Positions 59,399 to 64,000 of a DNA stretch of 64,000 nucleotides are shown piece by piece. The notes beneath the pieces were generated by a model. That model worked only from the letters and a program-made list of their open reading frames with translations. It was not told where the DNA came from and did no database searches. The first letter of the stretch is position 1; each line of letters begins with the position of its first letter. Made by a program: the position numbers and the translations under genes. This DNA comes from Fistularia commersonii (Eukaryota; Chordata; Actinopteri; Syngnathiformes; Fistulariidae): the NCBI GenBank assembly GCA_037954325.1, contig JBBMNZ010000001.1, positions 5,924,874 through 5,988,873 of the forward strand, written 5' to 3'.

Positions 59399-62127
59399 CT
59401 TCCCTGTTGCTGCGGGAACGCACCCACCCTCCCTCGCCCACGGCGAAATGCCTCCTAGCGGACAAAGCAGCGCTGGACACCCTGCGAGCAGAAGGCACTC
59501 CAAACTGTGTTTGAAATTCTTTTTATTTTATTTGAGCGACTTTATCTGGACACGCACTACTTTGATAACCAAATTTTTAATATCATCTGTATTGTCCTTG
59601 ATAAACGGCTCTATTTTAATGAGTTTTGAAGAAAGAATACATACTGTTACAACACGTCCAATGTGACATTTAAGACACATTACTGTTAAGTAACTTAATA
59701 CAGTAGCTGCAGAAATTCTGGAGTATACTCATGGTCTAACTTGGCGATAATGTATCTGTATCAGGTTAACGTTTACGGATGACCTCCTTAGAATTAAATA
59801 AATGTTACTGAAGTGGTTGGAAACTTTAAGATGTTAAAGATTTTTGTTTTTATGCTTGTTTACCTGAGAGCACAGTAAAACCATCAATGATGAAACATCG
59901 ACTTGGCCAATCTGACCATTTATTTTACACAATGCTGAAACATTTTTTTCACAAGTAAACCCTTCATCTGGTGTATTAACTGTCATAATATCACTTTTTT
60001 TGTAACTCAAAAAGAAAAACAGGTAAAACAACAGGAAAACAGAAACCAGAGCTAACTGGTTGTTTCATGACTCCTATCCCACTGCCATGCTATAAATAAA
60101 CTCTGTAACATTTGCATGCAACCCGCTGCTCCTCAGATGAAGAGCAGCATCTGTCACAGTAAAGTGCCATTTCCCCCCAAGTTTGTATACCCCCTCCCAC
60201 TTTTAAAGGAGAGATAACTTCCAGGCAGTCCCAGATGGAACAGAACAACAGAACAGCAAAGCACATGCTGGAAAAAAAACAAAAAAAACAACCAAAGATA
60301 TACCTTTTGTTTTGGCTTCTAGCACTTATTCAAATTCCCTTTCGTCCACATATGAAATCAGAAACTATTAACAATCCAAACCAACGTCGACTGGTCCGCA
60401 GACGCTCGAACATCAGCATGTGAATTCTGCGACACTTGAGGTTTCGGAAAACCAAACGTTTAGCAAAATGAAGCCGGGGTGCGAGTCAACCCATAAGGCA
60501 TGAGGGAGCACCGGCTCAGTCGCGTACAGCTTTAAGATGCATAGCTGATGTGAAACTGGCTGTAAGAAAAGTCAGTGGACTGTGAGCACTTAAGAGACGT
60601 AAAAAAAAAAAAAAGGAAGAAAATGCATTGATCGCAAAGCAGGAAGAACCGTCAAAATCAACTTGAGCGTAAAATACAAAGAAACCAGTGACGGACTGAG
60701 GGTTATTCAAGTACAGAATATCTTCAAATACTACCATGAATCAAACCAGACTGACGGCGTGTTTGAATCAGACCGCAAACCTCCTGCTGTGGTCAAATCA
60801 GGCGCTTAATCGTAGCAGGGTTGTTTTTTTTTTTTAGACTTTAAAATCACTTTTTCGGAAGCCCACTGACGAAAACAACAGTAATACAGTGATGTCTAAA
60901 GAAAATATATGCTGAGACCAGGAGATAGATGCCTTCTCTTTGCAGCAGGAAGGTGGAGACCCGCCTTCTTAGCACATTGAAAGGTAAGACTATGATATTG
61001 TTAGCCTAGCTGCATCAGATTGCGTCAAATACACATTCTAACTCTCCAAAGTTCACATTCAGACTTGCTTGTTCATCACTTTATTAAAAAAAGATAGAAA
61101 TCAAGTAGGACACACTGGGAAATATTTTCTCACTATTTCTCTACAAGCTGGGGCACAGTGATTAGAATTACATTTTAATGAATTATATGCTGACATCGGA
61201 GTTCCCTGAATTTGAGTGGATGCAAGAATCCCTATGTGCACTCTTGGGAGTGTAGAAATGTGTATCTGATGACTTGACTCAGGAAACCAACGGACCGCCA
61301 CCTCAGAAAGAGATCTGTCTCCTTGTCCTTCCGCAGGAATCCTAGAGTGTCCCTTATAACTCAAAATGATAAGAAATAAATGGCATAGCTTTTTATTTTA
61401 TCTCTTACAACATTTCAGTCTCAGCATTCCCTTTATTCTTCCTTGACTCTTTTTTTTCATAACCCCTCTCGGGATAGGGCCTCCATAGCACCTTGAAGAA
61501 ATTCCTTCCGTAGAGAGGAACGGATTTTACGGACTGACGCTTGAGAACGCTCACTAGAAATTTGAATCACCTCAGGGCAGCACACCTGCGAGGTCACAGA
61601 AAAAGGTCACGACATGAAGAAGGCCATCGGACTCTTGGCGGCTGCAAACACCTTGATTTCTCCTCCTCGGTTCAGAGAAAACCGCAGCAGGCGAACATAT
61701 CTTACGTTCTTACGTGACAAAGCAGCGTGAAGGGGAACAGTCTGCATCACCTCTCCGGGTTAAATCTGCATAAGCACTCTCCCATGGGAGGAGAATGGGG
61801 TCTGGTTTGGAGCTGGACTTTCTTGTATACTGCCTCAGAGCTGAGTAAATGAGTCGCTGGGGGTGATGCAGACTGCTGGTGTGTTTCCTTGCATTGCTTC
61901 TCTCTACAGGGGAGGGGTGAGCGTCGGCGGTGTGGGGAGGGGGGGGGGGGGTGGCTCAGCATGGGCTCCAGCGATGACGGTCGCAGCCAGCATGAACGTC
62001 AGAACGCAGTCATGATGTGGAAAAAAAAAAAGTTCCTCCTATCTCCGCTCGTCCTTGCTCTTTTCGCGGCAGCGGGCCTGTCTTCTCTCCTCCTCTGTCA
62101 GACGGCAGCACGGCGGACGATCCTGGG
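59399..62127 (-). promoter_or_regulatory. RAD23 3' UTR and eps15l1 promoter region
   Basis: Between the RAD23 stop and the eps15l1 start, both on the minus strand. Minus-strand AATAAA signals lie near 61392-61397, 61080-61085 and 59919-59924, so the RAD23 3' UTR may be 0.7 to 2.2 kb. The stretch next to the eps15l1 ATG (about 59400-59480) is CpG-rich without a TATA box and is the probable promoter. No other coding sequence is visible. Confidence 0.5.
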
Positions 62128-62241
62128 CTACTCGTCGTCCCATGTTTGCTGCAGTAGGAAGTTGGCAGCCAGGTTCTCATTCTTCTCGCAGGCGAAGTAC
62201 GCCTGGATCACCAGGCCCTCGGGGAAGCCCAACGCTTTTAA
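62128..62241 (-). CDS. rad23a: RAD23 homologue, last coding exon (UBA2)
   Basis: A 114-nt exon with stop TAG at 62128-62130. It encodes LKALGFPEGLVIQAYFACEK then NENLAANFLLQQTWDDE, the ubiquitin-binding UBA2 domain that also protects RAD23 from degradation. Acceptor TTGCAG. Length and end match the family, with TWDDE in place of the more usual F-D-D/E ending. Confidence 0.96.
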   Translation of the reverse strand, partial: LKALGFPEGLVIQAYFACEKNENLAANFLLQQTWDDE

Positions 62242-62663
62242 CTGCAACACGGGACAATTTATGAAGTTACTCACGGGTAAAGCCCGCCCCACTGTGGACT
62301 CCTGATAAAAACAGACATCCCTCTCCTTTAGAAGTTGGGTTCTTGATTAATTTTTTTCCAAGAACAGAAACCCCAAACATGATAATAGTATTGATATAAT
62401 AATAATAATAATATGGATAATATGAACAGTTATTCAATAAATGTTATATTTATTTTTCATAATTATATTTAAAAGCACCTCATTTGCATTACGCAAAGGA
62501 CCTTGGGGGAAACCCCAGATGGTCCCAGGACGCTTCACCAAACATCCTCTGAGTAATTCATGCAATCTTTTATTTCTGCTTACTTCGGTGCAGATCTGCA
62601 CTCTTCTTGTGACTCTATTGTGCCCCGTCCACCATACCTGATGGTGCAACGATGCATACTGAC

Positions 62664-62810
62664 CCTCTCGATAGCCTCCTTCTCCTGCGGGGTGACCTGG
62701 ATATAGTTGGTGTGCTGCGTCCCCTGGGCCTCCGCTCCCTCACCGCCGACCTCCCCGGCCCGTGGCTCGTTCAGCATCTGGACGAAGCGCTCCTGATGCT
62801 GCGTGATTTG
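62664..62810 (-). CDS. rad23a: RAD23 homologue, penultimate exon
   Basis: A 147-nt exon encoding 49 residues: QITQHQERFVQMLNEP, a Gly/Glu-rich linker, then NYIQVTPQEKEAIER, the start of the C-terminal UBA2 domain. Acceptor CGTAG, donor GTCAGT, phase 0. The acceptor is preceded, in transcript sense, by a very long C-rich tract. Confidence 0.95.
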
Positions 62811-62821
62811 CTACGTTGGAA

Positions 62822-62847
62822 GGGGGGAGGGGGGGGGGGGGGGGGGA
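62822..62847 (+). repeat. G-rich homopolymer beside a RAD23 acceptor
   Basis: A 26-bp stretch of G broken by a single A, including a run of about 17 G. In RAD23 transcript sense it is poly-C, ending about 10 nt before the acceptor of the penultimate exon. Confidence 0.9.
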
Positions 62848-62942
62848 CACACAAATCAAAAGATCAAGCACACACATCAGCTTAGCTGTGCTGTATTGGA
62901 ACATATTCGCTGGGCGGCAGCCGAGGGAAGGAAGAGCCGTAC

Positions 62943-63124
62943 CTGCAGCAGCTGCGGGTTGTCGCGGCCCAGCTGCTGCAGCAGGGCTGGCAGGAGCGCC
63001 GGGTTCTGCTGGATGATCTGTCTCATTTGCTGGAACTGAGGCTGGTTCCTCAGGAACTCCAGGGGGTTCACGGCGGCAGGGGAGCCCCCACCGACAGATG
63101 GGGGCTGGGGGCCAGACGCCGTCC
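62943..63124 (-). CDS. rad23a: RAD23 homologue, exon with XPC-binding (STI1-like) domain, 5' part outside window
   Basis: A 182-nt exon, acceptor CCTACAG, donor GTACGG. After a Gly/Pro/Ser linker it encodes NPLEFLRNQPQFQQMRQIIQ and PALLPALLQQLG, the domain by which RAD23 binds and stabilises XPC in nucleotide excision repair. Known: RAD23 also shuttles ubiquitinated proteins to the proteasome. Residues match both A and B paralogues; I prefer A because human RAD23A and EPS15L1 share chromosome arm 19p13, but this is not settled. The UBL and UBA1 exons must lie beyond 64000. Confidence 0.94.
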
Positions 63125-64000
63125 CTGTAGGGGAGGGGGAGGGCAGAGTCACTCGACGACCCAGGGTCTCATGTCAATCAGCAATGTTACCGTGCAGAGG
63201 TGTGTTTGACTGTCGGAAGACGAACAGCTTTGCTTTGTGCTAAACATCTAGCTTCAACCTACAGGGAACCTCAAACTGCAAACATTGATTGGAAAGATGC
63301 TCAAAAGGTCAGCAAGTGGTGGAGGAGCTGGTAAGTACCCGGATGCATTTGGATCTGAAGGAGGGGAGGGTCCCTCGCCGTGGCGTCGTTCACCTTTGGC
63401 AGTCTAACTGCATCAGGTTTTTTTTTCTATACCACGAGTTTTGGTGGTATACATGCATTTTTATACATTTATTTTTTTCAATCATTTTCATGATAAAACA
63501 AGCACTTCTTTGTGTGTTGGCGGTGGCAACCAACCAGGCATGGTGTTCTGTATCCTGGGTTCTGATTCGCTCAGCTACCGTAGCATCATACTCTGCATCT
63601 CCTGCTCATAGCATGCATGCAACATCTTGTCTTGTCCATTTCACCTAAACGTGCAATAGCAACATTTAAGAGTATAGTAAGTGTTTATAAGAGTGTGGGA
63701 AGGGTTAATAAAAGTGTGGGAAGGCTCATACAGCTTTGAAATATATAGAAATAATAAACAATAAATATGATTGCTTTTTCGCAGATTATCGTTTATCCCA
63801 GCTGGTTCTGGAATCTCGATAAACAAGGGACTACTGTACTGTGAAATACTGTGATATGTGTGTGTATCTCCTTGTTTTACTGAAAATCCCCAAAATGCAC
63901 ATCGTATTTCTGGCCAAACGGCACCGGCAGGCGCGCCATCGCTGCCTTCACGTGAGGACCAGCGCCTGACTGTTTGCAAATTCGGCACGCTCTTACGGCT
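63125..64000 (-). other. RAD23 intron sequence to window edge
   Basis: No exon recognised; the UBA1 exon signature was looked for and not seen. It contains an AT-rich repeat-like stretch (63660-63840) similar in wording to 34830-35000 (AGAGTATGGGAAGTGTTTAT-like). Confidence 0.5.

Noticed and set aside
63641..63988. Possible RAD23 exon near the right edge
   Set aside because: No UBA1 or UBL residues; frame reads low-information sequence resembling a dispersed repeat.

Overview
The window is genomic DNA from a vertebrate, almost certainly a teleost fish. Genes are split into many short exons with GT/AG introns. The introns carry dense CA/GT microsatellites and families typical of fish: hAT, Tc1/mariner MITEs, a pogo-like element, and RTE, L2 and L1 LINE pieces. 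No operons, bacterial genes, CRISPR arrays or rRNA are visible.

The backbone is one gene on the minus strand, eps15l1, an endocytic adaptor of the clathrin/AP-2 pathway. It runs from a start codon at 59398 to a stop at 6925. I could assemble 25 coding exons whose phases all agree (2862 nt, 953 residues). In order it encodes three EH domains, a long coiled coil, 19 DPF motifs with a proline-rich patch, and a C-terminal ubiquitin-interacting region.

The 19.4-kb third intron of eps15l1 contains a second gene on the opposite (+) strand. Four exons (44215-51622) join in frame to give the C-terminal half of a CREB/CREM/ATF1-type bZIP factor. A pair of CRE-like sites lies about 3.6 kb upstream. This nested antisense gene is the most interesting object in the window.

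Right of eps15l1, also on the minus strand, are the last three coding exons of a RAD23 homologue (XPC-binding and UBA2 domains; 62128-63124). Its 5' part lies outside the window. At the far left a + strand acceptor and two AATAAA signals suggest the last exon of another gene converging on the 3' end of eps15l1.

Layout: 1-320 possible + strand terminal exon; 320-6924 eps15l1 3' UTR and/or intergenic; 6925-24816 UIM, DPF and proline-rich exons with hAT and pogo elements between; 24652-29990 coiled-coil exons; 31366-38348 EH3, EH2 and most of EH1; 38349-57759 giant intron with the nested bZIP gene and LINE/MITE debris; 57760-59398 first three exons; 59399-62127 promoter and probable RAD23 3' UTR; 62128-64000 RAD23 end. 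Long (UG)n runs sit directly upstream of several eps15l1 3' splice sites and may matter for splicing.
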